DNA from: Parabacteroides distasonis
GTDB lineage: Bacteria > Bacteroidota > Bacteroidia > Bacteroidales > Tannerellaceae
Reading direction: 5' to 3'
NCBI RefSeq assembly: GCF_004793765.1
Contig: NZ_SRYM01000013.1
Location: 30,440 to 94,439, forward strand
DNA: 64,000 bases
Part shown: piece by piece, positions 54,971 through 62,691 of the stretch
Position numbering within the stretch: position 1 is the first letter of the stretch
Layout: every line of letters begins with the position of its first letter
Translations under genes and position numbers: made by a program
Notes under the pieces: generated by a model
Seen by the model: the letters and a program-made list of their open reading frames with translations, nothing else
The model's database searches: none
What the model was told of the DNA's origin: nothing

Positions 54971-55528
54971 CTAAAAGGTCATGGAGGCATAGATCCCATA
55001 ATGCCCGTCTCCCGCTACCGGGCTGATAGACAGGTTATGTTTCTTTGCGAACGGGCGGGTAAAGATATAGGCGCTCCCGGCGCCGATAACGGCTCCCGCC
55101 GCCACGTCCCACCAATCATGCTTCTTTCCATAGACCCGGCTCCAACCCACGTAGGTAGACACGGCATAAGCCGGAATACCCCATTTCCATCCATAACGCC
55201 TTTGGATAAAAGCGGCTCCCGCGAAGGATACGGAGGTATGCATGGATGGGAACGAATGATTATCGCTGAAGTCGGGTCGCTCTTTCTTCACTAGGTATTT
55301 CAGCGCATAGGTTACGCCCAATGTCGTAACCCCGGTGAATACGCCTTGTTTCAGCCCTTGCCAATCTTGGGTTGCCAATACGGTCGCCAAACTCGCCACC
55401 GGAGTGATAAACACCAATACGTCTCCCGAGGTCCGTATGGCTTTCCGGCTACCGGTCACCTTCAATTCTTGTCCGTTAACGGACAGGCATAGTATGAGCA
55501 TTGTAATTGCGAAAAGGATATGTCTCAT
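54971..55528 (-). CDS. PAP2-superfamily membrane phosphatase
   Basis: A 185-aa protein with signal-like N-terminus (HILFAITMLILCLSVNGQ). The three phosphatase motifs are complete: KxxxxxxRP as KYLVKKERPDF, PSxH as FPSMHTS, and SRxxxxxHxxxD as SRVYGKKHDWWD. The family removes phosphate from undecaprenyl pyrophosphate, phosphatidate or lipid A. Translated 4 nt after the diacylglycerol kinase gene, so both probably recycle a lipid carrier or remodel lipid A, a known resistance route to cationic peptides (inference). Confidence 0.88.
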   Translation of the reverse strand: MRHILFAITMLILCLSVNGQELKVTGSRKAIRTSGDVLVFITPVASLATVLATQDWQGLKQGVFTGVTTLGVTYALKYLVKKERPDFSDNHSFPSMHTSVSFAGAAFIQRRYGWKWGIPAYAVSTYVGWSRVYGKKHDWWDVAAGAVIGAGSAYIFTRPFAKKHNLSISPVAGDGHYGIYASMTF

Positions 55529-55532
55529 AGAT

Positions 55533-55910
55533 TTAAAATATAGTTGCTATTTTAGGTATAAAAATGATAAACCCGACGATCGCTGCCGCTATCGCCATCA
55601 ATAATACAGCTCCCGCCGCCAAGTCTTTTGTTCGCTTGATAGCCTCATTATATTCCGGAGAGACCAAATCTGCTAGGGCCTCGATGGATGAATTGACCGC
55701 CTCGGCTGCTAATACCGCCCCGATCACGATCGTGACAGCGATCCATTCTATGCGGGAAAGTCCGAATATCACCCCGGTGATAAGTACACAAACTGTCGCA
55801 AAGCAATGGATCCAAGCGTTATGCTCCTTCGTGATCAATAGCTTGATTCCGTTGAAAGCGAATTTAAAGCTTCTGGCTCTCTTTCGAAATGTGAAACCGT
55901 CATTCTTCAT
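55533..55910 (-). CDS. Diacylglycerol kinase family protein (DgkA/undecaprenol kinase type)
   Basis: A 125-aa integral membrane kinase with three hydrophobic helices and the family motifs EHNAWIHCFATV, EAVNSSIEALADL and KDLAAGAVLLMAI. It phosphorylates diacylglycerol or undecaprenol. First gene of a two-gene unit with the PAP2 phosphatase. A -7 box TATCTTTG (complement of 55941-55948) precedes it and its upstream side touches UAS 3, so activator binding may affect this pair too. Confidence 0.9.
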   Translation of the reverse strand: MKNDGFTFRKRARSFKFAFNGIKLLITKEHNAWIHCFATVCVLITGVIFGLSRIEWIAVTIVIGAVLAAEAVNSSIEALADLVSPEYNEAIKRTKDLAAGAVLLMAIAAAIVGFIIFIPKIATIF

Positions 55911-55965
55911 CTTATTCTACGTGTATTATATAGAGGTGGGCAAAGATAACCATTCTTTTCAAAAA

Positions 55966-55990
55966 CGGACACACTGTTCGTTATCGAACA
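55966..55990. promoter_or_regulatory. Activator site (UAS 3) upstream of the TolC gene
   Basis: CGGACA-N3-TGTTCG-N4-CGAACA. The perfect palindrome TGTTCGTTATCGAACA is at 55975-55990, centred 52.5 bp before TGGCATG at 56035. Confidence 0.85.
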
Positions 55991-56034
55991 CTTTAAATAT
56001 CTCTATTTGTCGGATTATCAATAGTATATGCTTT

Positions 56035-56050
56035 TGGCATGCCTTTTGCC
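56035..56050 (+). promoter_or_regulatory. Sigma54 promoter 3
   Basis: TGGCATG-CCTT-TTGCC. Expected start near 56061, 18 nt before the TolC-type ATG. Confidence 0.88.
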
Positions 56051-56078
56051 TAAGGCCGGGTAAAAAAATTATACTAAA

Positions 56079-57563
56079 ATGAGAAGGATCTATATAGCGA
56101 TAGGTTGTCTGTGGGCGGTAGTTTCGGGAATATGTGCCCAAGACAATACGAATAAAGTTCGGATTACCCTGCGGCAAGCGATTCAGATTGCCCAACTTCA
56201 ATCCGTAGACGCTGCCGTGGCGCTCAATGAGTTGCGAACGGCCTATTGGGAGTATCGTACGCATCGGGCGGATCAATTACCGGAAGTGATATTTACGGGA
56301 ACTCTGCCTTCGTATAGCAAGCAATACTCGAAGTACCAGCAATCGGATGGTTCTTATACCTATGTGCAAAACAATGCCTTAGGCTTAAATGGAGAGATCT
56401 CTATCGTCCAGAACATAGCTTTGACCGGGGGTAAGATCGCCTTGAATACCTCCTTGGATTTTACCCGTCAGCTAGGTAGTGGCGCTTACAACGAGTTTAT
56501 GAGCGTACCTGTTAGTTTGACGTTGACGCAACCGATTTTCGGCGTGAATAACCAAAAATGGAAACGTCGCATCGAACCTGTCCGTTACCAAGAGGCCAAA
56601 GCCGCTTATATGGAGAACGTGGAGAATGTAACGATCGCTACCATCACGAATTACTTCAACTTACTGTTGGCTGAAGATAATTTGGATATCTGTAATCAGA
56701 ACTTGCTAAACGCTAATAAGCTCTATGATATAGCGATAGCGAAGCGTAAGATCGGGCATATCTCGGAGAGCGAGTTGATGCGCTTGAAACAGTCGGCCTT
56801 GCAAGCGAAAGGCAGGCTGACCGAGGCTCAATCCAATTACAACGCGATGATGTTCAAGCTCCGTTCCTTTTTAGGGATGAGCGAGCAGGACGTGATCGAA
56901 CCTGTTCTTCCAGAGGCGATAGAAGGGGTCCGTATGGATTATCAGGCGGTATTGGAGAAGGCTCAAGAAAATAACTCATTCTCAAAGAATATCATGCGCC
57001 GCCAGTTGGAAGCGGATTATGATGTGGCGACCGCCAAGGGAAACCGTCGAAGTATTAACCTGTTTGCCTCCGTGGGTTATACCGGTAAGGACATGTCCAT
57101 GCGAGGAGCTTACAATCCATTGAAAGATAACCAGATCGTAGAGGTCGGGCTTTCGATTCCTATCTTGGACTGGGGGAAACGGATGGGAAAGGTAAAAGTA
57201 GCCGAATCGAATCGGGATGTCGTACTTTCCAAGATCCGTCAGGAGCAAATGGATTTTAATCAAGATATCTTCCTTTTGGTGGAGAATTTCAATAATCAAG
57301 CCGCTCAATTGGAGATAGCCGCCGAGGTGGACACGTTGGCGGAAAAGCGCTACAAGACCTCGATCGAGACTTTCATGATCGGTAAGATCGATATCCTAGA
57401 TTTGAATGACGCCCAGAGCTCGAAGGATGACGCGAAGCAAAAGCATATCCAAGAATTGTATTATTATTGGCGTTATTTTTATAACATCCGTAGTATAACA
57501 TTGTATGATTTCTTGAATAATCGTACATTAGATGCCGATTTCGAGGAAATCGTGAAACGATAA
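56079..57563 (+). CDS. TolC-like outer-membrane efflux protein
   Basis: A 494-aa exported protein (signal YIAIGCLWAVVSGICAQ). Two OEP repeats of long amphipathic helices (ITLRQAIQIAQLQSVDAAVA; SELMRLKQSALQAKGRLTEA; AAEVDTLAEKRYKTSIETFM) with strand-rich segments between, as in the trimeric TolC channel. It gives the exporter its exit through the outer membrane. It heads the third sigma54 transcript and is followed after 9 nt by the response regulator gene, so the activator drives its own synthesis. Confidence 0.92.
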   Translation: MRRIYIAIGCLWAVVSGICAQDNTNKVRITLRQAIQIAQLQSVDAAVALNELRTAYWEYRTHRADQLPEVIFTGTLPSYSKQYSKYQQSDGSYTYVQNNALGLNGEISIVQNIALTGGKIALNTSLDFTRQLGSGAYNEFMSVPVSLTLTQPIFGVNNQKWKRRIEPVRYQEAKAAYMENVENVTIATITNYFNLLLAEDNLDICNQNLLNANKLYDIAIAKRKIGHISESELMRLKQSALQAKGRLTEAQSNYNAMMFKLRSFLGMSEQDVIEPVLPEAIEGVRMDYQAVLEKAQENNSFSKNIMRRQLEADYDVATAKGNRRSINLFASVGYTGKDMSMRGAYNPLKDNQIVEVGLSIPILDWGKRMGKVKVAESNRDVVLSKIRQEQMDFNQDIFLLVENFNNQAAQLEIAAEVDTLAEKRYKTSIETFMIGKIDILDLNDAQSSKDDAKQKHIQELYYYWRYFYNIRSITLYDFLNNRTLDADFEEIVKR

Positions 57564-57572
57564 ATTGATTAT

Positions 57573-58943
57573 ATGATACTGATAATAGATGATGACGCGG
57601 CTGTTCGTTCCTCGCTTACATTCCTGCTAAAACGTGCGGGTTTCCGGCCGGAGGCGGTTCCGGGGCCGAAGGAGGCCTTGGAGGTAGTCCGGGCCACGGT
57701 ACCGGAGCTGATCTTGATGGATATGAACTTCACGTTGACTACCACGGGCGAGGAGGGGATCCAATTACTGAAACAGGTAAAGATCTTTCGCCCAGATGTA
57801 CCTGTGATCTTGATGACCGCTTGGGGATCGATCTCTTTGGCCGTGCAGGGAATGCAAGCCGGAGCCTTCGATTTTATCACGAAGCCTTGGAATAACTTGG
57901 TATTATTAAAATCGATCCGGACCGCCTTGGAACTGAGCGAGCAGAAGAAGGAGGCAAACGCTCCCTTGAACCGTTCGGATGCCGACCGTAAATTTCATTT
58001 TGATAAGATCGTGGGGCAAAGTGCCGCTTTGATGGATGTATTGGGGACGGTCTCGCGTATCGCCCCGACAAACGCCTCTGTCTTGATTACCGGCGAGAGC
58101 GGTACGGGTAAAGAGCTGATAGCGGAAGCGATTCATGCGAATAGCCCCCGGTCGAAAGAGGCTTTCGTAAAGGTAAACCTAGGCGGACTTTCCCAAAGTC
58201 TTTTTGAGAGCGAGATGTTCGGACATAGGAAGGGGGCTTTTACGGATGCGTACATTGACCGGGTAGGACGTTTCGAGATGGCGAATAAAGGTACTATCTT
58301 CTTGGATGAGATTGGCGATTTGGAACTGTCTTGCCAAGTAAAGCTGCTTCGGGTGTTGCAAGACCAGACCTTTGAGGTCTTGGGGGATAGCCGCCCCCGT
58401 AAGGTGGATATACGGGTCGTAAGCGCTACGAACCGGGATTTACGATCGATGGTGGCGGACCGTACGTTCCGTGAGGATCTTTTTTACCGGATCAATTTGA
58501 TCACGGTGCATTTACCCGCCTTGCGTGAGCGAAGGGAGGATATCCCATTGCTGGCTCGGTATTTCGCGGATAAGCAATCGGAGGTCAATGGGCTACCGAG
58601 GGTGGAGTTCTCATCGGATGCCCAGACCTATTTAAGCCGTCTTCCTTTTCTCGGTAATATCCGTGAGTTGAAGAACTTGGTGGAGCGGACGATCCTTGTG
58701 TCGGGTAAGACGCTTTTGGATGCCGCTGATTTCGAGGTTCATTGCGTGGATACATCCAGCTCTAAATCGACGATTTCGTCTTCTTTGGAGGGCCTGACCT
58801 TGGATGAGTTGGAGAAGCAAACCATCTTACGCTCCTTGGAAGCGCATGGAGGTAATTTATCGCATGTCGCTATGGCACTAGGGATCAGTCGTGCCGCATT
58901 GTACCGGAGATTAGAGAAATACGGAATCCCGATCGATAAATAA
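57573..58943 (+). CDS. Sigma54-dependent response regulator, NtrC family
   Basis: A 456-aa activator. The receiver domain (about 1-120) has acidic pocket DDD (6-8), phospho-acceptor D50 and K104. The AAA+ domain (about 145-380) has Walker A GESGTGKE (174-181), Walker B FLDEIGD, the sigma54-contact loop as GAFTDA (221-226; the canonical form is GAFTGA), and the arginine-finger region REDLFYRINL. A Fis-type HTH ends the protein (GGNLSHVAMALGISRAALYRR). It most likely binds the TGTTCr-N4-CGrACA sites before the three sigma54 promoters. Confidence 0.95.
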   Translation: MILIIDDDAAVRSSLTFLLKRAGFRPEAVPGPKEALEVVRATVPELILMDMNFTLTTTGEEGIQLLKQVKIFRPDVPVILMTAWGSISLAVQGMQAGAFDFITKPWNNLVLLKSIRTALELSEQKKEANAPLNRSDADRKFHFDKIVGQSAALMDVLGTVSRIAPTNASVLITGESGTGKELIAEAIHANSPRSKEAFVKVNLGGLSQSLFESEMFGHRKGAFTDAYIDRVGRFEMANKGTIFLDEIGDLELSCQVKLLRVLQDQTFEVLGDSRPRKVDIRVVSATNRDLRSMVADRTFREDLFYRINLITVHLPALRERREDIPLLARYFADKQSEVNGLPRVEFSSDAQTYLSRLPFLGNIRELKNLVERTILVSGKTLLDAADFEVHCVDTSSSKSTISSSLEGLTLDELEKQTILRSLEAHGGNLSHVAMALGISRAALYRRLEKYGIPIDK

Positions 58944-58955
58944 GGAGAGGTGAGG

Positions 58956-60257
58956 ATGAGGCTGAAGGGACTATTCTGGATATTGACGACACTGCTGTTG
59001 ACTATATGGGCGGTGGTGACTTATTATGTCTTTTATACATCTTCTATCCGGATGTTTTTCGGTGTAGAGGCTTTGGTCTTGCTTACGATCATCTATTTAT
59101 TTGTCTTTTATCGCCGTATCATAAAGCCCTTGCATATCATCGGCAACGGTATGGAGCTGTTGAAAGAGCAAGACTTTAGTTCCCGCTTGGGAAAGGTCGG
59201 TCAAACGGAGGCGGACCGGGTGGTCGATGTGTTTAATAAGATGATGGAGCAGTTGAAGAATGAGCGTTTGCACCTCCGGGAGCAAAACCATTTCTTGGAC
59301 TTGCTGGTCAATGCCTCTCCGATGGGAGTGATCATCTTGAACTTGGATGAGGAGATTCTATCTATGAACCCGGCCGCGTGTAAATTGTTTGGTGCGCAAA
59401 GCTCGGAGGATATGGTGGGAAAACGTTTTCTCCAACTGGATTCTCCCTTGGCGGAAGAATTGGTACGGATTCCGATGTATCAAGCGCAAACCGTCCGGCT
59501 GAACGACGCTAATATTTATAAATGTACGCATTCCTCATTCGTGGATCGCGGTTTTCACCACCCGTTTTATTTGATAGAGACGTTGACCCAAGAGGTGTTC
59601 AAGGCCGAGAAGAAAGCGTATGAGAAAGTGATACGTATGATCTCTCATGAGGTGAATAATACGACTGCGGGTATTGCCTCTACCTTGGATACGCTGGAGT
59701 CTACTTTCAGTGGGATGGAAGATATGGAGGATGTCTGCGAGGTTTTGCGGGTCTCCATAGAACGCTGCTATAGCATGAGCCATTTCATCACCAATTTCGC
59801 TGATGTGGTGCGTATACCCGAGCCCCAAAGTCGTCCGCAAGAATTGAACCAAGTGGTGTCCGCTTGTAAACGCTTTATGGAGACGGTTTGCCAGAACCGG
59901 AATATCGAGATTGTCATGGATCTGAGCGAGGAATCTCCAGTCGTGAATTTGGATAATTCCTTATTCGAGCAAGTCTTGGTCAATATTATCAAGAATGCCG
60001 CCGAATCCATCGACCGGGATGGAAAGATCTATATCCGGACGACAGCGCATCCCACCTGCTTGGAGATAGCCGATACGGGCAAGGGCATCGACAAGGAAAC
60101 GGAAACGAAACTATTCAGCCCGTTCTTCTCTACGAAACCGAACGGACAGGGCATCGGCTTGATCTTTATCCGGGAAATACTGTTAAAACATGATTGCCGA
60201 TTCTCTCTTCGCTCTTATCCGGATGGATTGACGAGGTTTAAGATTTGGTTTACTTGA
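58956..60257 (+). CDS. Sensor histidine kinase with minimal extracytoplasmic loop
   Basis: A 433-aa kinase. Two helices (about 6-27 and 34-52) are separated by only about six residues, so there is no periplasmic sensor domain. Then a HAMP-like linker, a PAS domain (LVNASPMGVIILNLDEEIL), HisKA with H231 in MISHEVNNTT, and HATPase (N-box NIIKNAAES; DTGKGID; FSTKPNGQGIGL). Kinases of this layout, such as BceS, sense through the membrane, often via the transporter itself. The start is ATG 58956 after AGGAGAGGTGAGG; the GTG at 58950 is less likely. It lies 12 nt after the regulator. Confidence 0.93.
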   Translation: MRLKGLFWILTTLLLTIWAVVTYYVFYTSSIRMFFGVEALVLLTIIYLFVFYRRIIKPLHIIGNGMELLKEQDFSSRLGKVGQTEADRVVDVFNKMMEQLKNERLHLREQNHFLDLLVNASPMGVIILNLDEEILSMNPAACKLFGAQSSEDMVGKRFLQLDSPLAEELVRIPMYQAQTVRLNDANIYKCTHSSFVDRGFHHPFYLIETLTQEVFKAEKKAYEKVIRMISHEVNNTTAGIASTLDTLESTFSGMEDMEDVCEVLRVSIERCYSMSHFITNFADVVRIPEPQSRPQELNQVVSACKRFMETVCQNRNIEIVMDLSEESPVVNLDNSLFEQVLVNIIKNAAESIDRDGKIYIRTTAHPTCLEIADTGKGIDKETETKLFSPFFSTKPNGQGIGLIFIREILLKHDCRFSLRSYPDGLTRFKIWFT

Positions 60258-60358
60258 AAATAATCCCTTTATGGTTTGAGGTTTTTCCTTTGTAGGTTTA
60301 GGCTGTATCCTTACAGATGTTAGCCCTTTTGTCTGCTTGTATTCATCATGCAACAGCC

Positions 60359-60424
60359 GTTGCACGATCTTTTTCCAACTGTTGCATGATCTTCTACCAG
60401 CCGTTGCATGATCGTCCAACAGTT
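60359..60424 (+). repeat. Tandem array 4: 22-nt units with GTTGCAyGATC core
   Basis: Three units start at 60359, 60381 and 60403, exactly 22 nt apart, each opening GTTGCAyGATC, then a variable 11 nt rich in C and A. Degenerate units may flank it (60337 and 60425). It fills the gap behind the histidine kinase gene. Confidence 0.7.
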
Positions 60425-60522
60425 GATAGATGATGGATGTCTCTAGAGGAAAAGCCTAAAGATAGGGATGAAAAAGGCTAAAGGATACGGAGGTTTTGGA
60501 CAAGCGGTACAGGATTTTTCCC

Positions 60523-60530
60523 TATCTTTG
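60523..60530 (+). promoter_or_regulatory. -7 box of the Dabb lipoprotein gene
   Basis: TATCTTTG fits TAnnTTTG, 40 nt before ATG 60571. Confidence 0.65.
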
Positions 60531-60570
60531 GGTCGTATAACAAAGTAATAGAAATCTAATCTTGAATATC

Positions 60571-60963
60571 ATGAAGAAAGTAGTATCTGTATTATCTATC
60601 CTTGCGATTATTGCGTTTTCGGTATCTATGGTAGGCTGTTCGAATGCTCAAAAGCCGGAGAAAGTTCTTCGCCATGTTGTTATGTTCGGCTTTAAGCCGG
60701 ATGTATCCGAGGCGCAGGTGAAAGAGGTTGAGGATGCCTTTAGTAAGTTGCCTTCTCAAATCGACTTGATCAAAGGATATGAGTGGGGAACGGATTGTAG
60801 TCCGGAAGGGTTGCAACAGGGCTTGACGCATTGCTTTTTCCTTACTTTTCATTCGGACGCGGATCGGGACGCTTATTTGGTACATCCGGCGCATAAAGCA
60901 TTTGGCAAGGTGTTGGGAGGGAAGGCCTCGGCGGTTACGGTGTTGGATTATTGGACGAAATAA
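60571..60963 (+). CDS. Dabb-domain (stress-responsive alpha-beta barrel) lipoprotein
   Basis: A 130-aa lipoprotein: signal peptide LSILAIIAFSVSMVGC (lipobox MVGC), then a Dabb ferredoxin-like domain (VLRHVVMFGFKPDVSEAQVK; HCFFLTFHSDADRDAYLVHP with AHKAF). Cytoplasmic relatives act in stress response or polyketide cyclisation; exported ones in this phylum are uncharacterised. The ATG at 60571 is chosen over an upstream TTG. It has its own promoter and terminator. Confidence 0.87.
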   Translation: MKKVVSVLSILAIIAFSVSMVGCSNAQKPEKVLRHVVMFGFKPDVSEAQVKEVEDAFSKLPSQIDLIKGYEWGTDCSPEGLQQGLTHCFFLTFHSDADRDAYLVHPAHKAFGKVLGGKASAVTVLDYWTK

Positions 60964-61008
60964 AAAGAACGGGCGGGATGAATCAATGAGTCACCCCGCC
61001 CGTTTTTA
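60964..61008. terminator. Bidirectional terminator
   Basis: AACGGGCGGG-TGA pairs with TCA-CCCGCCCGTT, followed by a T run, between convergent genes. Confidence 0.85.
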
Positions 61009-61028
61009 TATTCCTCAGTTTCTTTATA

Positions 61029-62126
61029 TTATAACCATTGATTCATGAACTGATCCATCTCTTCCGCATGGGCTTCCAGGCTTTGAAGTAGCTTGAATTG
61101 GGCTTTCGTGCGGATTAAGTTATGTTTCGGGCTATGGATCTTATAATAGGTATCGCCGTTGATATAATCGGTCAAGAAACGAACGGTCTGCATATAAGTC
61201 AATAAGCGTCCACCGTAAGGTAGCAATTTGATCTCGGTGGGAGTTAAGAACGCCTTGGCCTTTTCCATATATCCGCAGGTATAGGCTTTGAAGATCTCCA
61301 TGTTAACGTTTACGTTATCCAGATTCTCATCGTCCTCGGCACCCGTATTGGCTCCGGTGCGGATAAAATCGCCGATATCGGAAAGGACGAAGCCCGGCAT
61401 TACGGTATCCAAGTCGATCACGCAAAGCACCTTGTCGCTATCGGCATCGAACATCATATTATTTACTTTCGTATCGCAATGGTTCGTGCGTTTCTTCAAT
61501 TGGCCCTCACGGTATAGGCGTTCTTGGATGCACATCGCTTCGGCACGTTTCTCGATCTCCTCTACCAAATCTTTCACCTCTTCCAACCGGCCTGCCGGAT
61601 TGGCGGCTACAGCCTCATGGAATTGTCGCAAGCGGAACTCCATATTATGGAAATCCGGGATGGTTTCGCCCAGCGTACCCTCGGGTATATCGGACAACAT
61701 GGTCTGGAAATCACCGAACGCTTTGCCAGCCTCATAAGAAAGCTCGGGGGTTACTTCCTCATAGCTTTTGCTGCGAGGGATGAATAGGCATACCCGCCAA
61801 TAACTATCTCCGTCGAAATAATATTTTTTCCCGTCTTTAGTCGGCAAGAAGGTTAATACCTTGCGGTCGATATCCGTTTCTCCTTTTTCCTCCAGCTTCT
61901 TGCGGATATGGGCGGTAACCACGTGGATGTTATTTTGCAGCATATCCACATTGGTGAAGATCAAATGATTGATACGCTGTAGCACGTATTTGATCTCCCC
62001 TTTCTCATTGGTCACTTTCAATGTATCATTAATGTGTCCGTTTCCGAATGGTTCAGCGGAAACTACTTTCTCGTCCAACTGGAACTGATCCAAGATGTTT
62101 AGTAATTGTTCTTTCGTTTTTGCCAT
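61029..62126 (-). CDS. Phosphotransferase (APH/ChoK fold), N-acetylhexosamine kinase-like
   Basis: A 365-aa aminoglycoside-phosphotransferase-fold kinase. The N-lobe opens with FGNGHINDTLKV and KYVLQRINHLIF; the catalytic loop is THCDTKVNNMMFD (as NHCDTKVNNMMFD) and the metal site is VIDLDTVMPGFVLSDIGD. This pattern fits the NahK-like group that makes sugar 1-phosphates from N-acetylhexosamines released from host glycans. The substrate is inferred. It is a single gene between two terminators. Confidence 0.86.
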   Translation of the reverse strand: MAKTKEQLLNILDQFQLDEKVVSAEPFGNGHINDTLKVTNEKGEIKYVLQRINHLIFTNVDMLQNNIHVVTAHIRKKLEEKGETDIDRKVLTFLPTKDGKKYYFDGDSYWRVCLFIPRSKSYEEVTPELSYEAGKAFGDFQTMLSDIPEGTLGETIPDFHNMEFRLRQFHEAVAANPAGRLEEVKDLVEEIEKRAEAMCIQERLYREGQLKKRTNHCDTKVNNMMFDADSDKVLCVIDLDTVMPGFVLSDIGDFIRTGANTGAEDDENLDNVNVNMEIFKAYTCGYMEKAKAFLTPTEIKLLPYGGRLLTYMQTVRFLTDYINGDTYYKIHSPKHNLIRTKAQFKLLQSLEAHAEEMDQFMNQWL

Positions 62127-62160
62127 GATATTTCATTATGTTAACTTCCGCGAAGATACA

Positions 62161-62196
62161 AAAAAAGGCCACGATACAAATCGTGACCTTTTTTTA
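62161..62196. terminator. Terminator behind rpmE2
   Basis: AAAAAAGGCCACGAT pairs with ATCGTGACCTTTTTT with one mismatch; it has A and T runs on both sides. Confidence 0.8.
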
Positions 62197-62215
62197 TTTC
62201 TTAAAGAAAGAAATC

Positions 62216-62470
62216 TTATTTCTTATTACGGTTACCATAACGGCTCATGAACTTATCAACACGTCCGGCTGTATCGACCAACTTAGACTTACCAGTGTAA
62301 AACGGGTGAGAAGTGTTAGAGATCTCGATCTTTACCAACGGATATGTTACGCCGTCGATCTCGATCGTCTCTTTAGCGTTAATAGTAGAACGAGTGATGA
62401 ATACATCATCGTTTGACATGTCCTTAAATACTACAGGACGATAGTTTTCAGGATGAATACCTTTTTTCAT
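62216..62470 (-). CDS. rpmE2: Ribosomal protein L31 type B
   Basis: An 84-aa large-subunit protein: [20 protein letters not shown], then THPF-type motif [20 protein letters not shown] and DKFMSRYG. It has no CxxC zinc motif, so it belongs to the zinc-free type B form. The start is the conserved MKKGIHP; the longer frame covers the promoter. The promoter is TACCTTTG (complement of 62530-62537). Confidence 0.96.
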   Translation of the reverse strand: MKKGIHPENYRPVVFKDMSNDDVFITRSTINAKETIEIDGVTYPLVKIEISNTSHPFYTGKSKLVDTAGRVDKFMSRYGNRNKK

Positions 62471-62529
62471 TGCTTTATTATCTTTTAATTTATACTCTGT
62501 ATATATTTGGTAACCGGTATTTTGGCTTG

Positions 62530-62537
62530 CAAAGGTA
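62530..62537 (-). promoter_or_regulatory. -7 box of rpmE2
   Basis: The complement reads TACCTTTG (TAnnTTTG), 60 nt before the start codon. Confidence 0.65.
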
Positions 62538-62642
62538 AGGGTTTGCCACAAACAAACAAAGAAAATCGTATTATTTTTTTCAAGAGCGTTGATTTTGTGT
62601 TATTTTATATGCTTTGAAGCATCATTTGTCGTGAATCTTGAT

Positions 62643-62650
62643 TATCTTTG
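62643..62650 (+). promoter_or_regulatory. -7 box of the aldolase gene
   Basis: TATCTTTG fits TAnnTTTG, 41 nt before the start codon at 62692. Confidence 0.7.
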
Positions 62651-62691
62651 TGCAAGTTTTTAATCATTAACGTAATAACATAATAACAACT

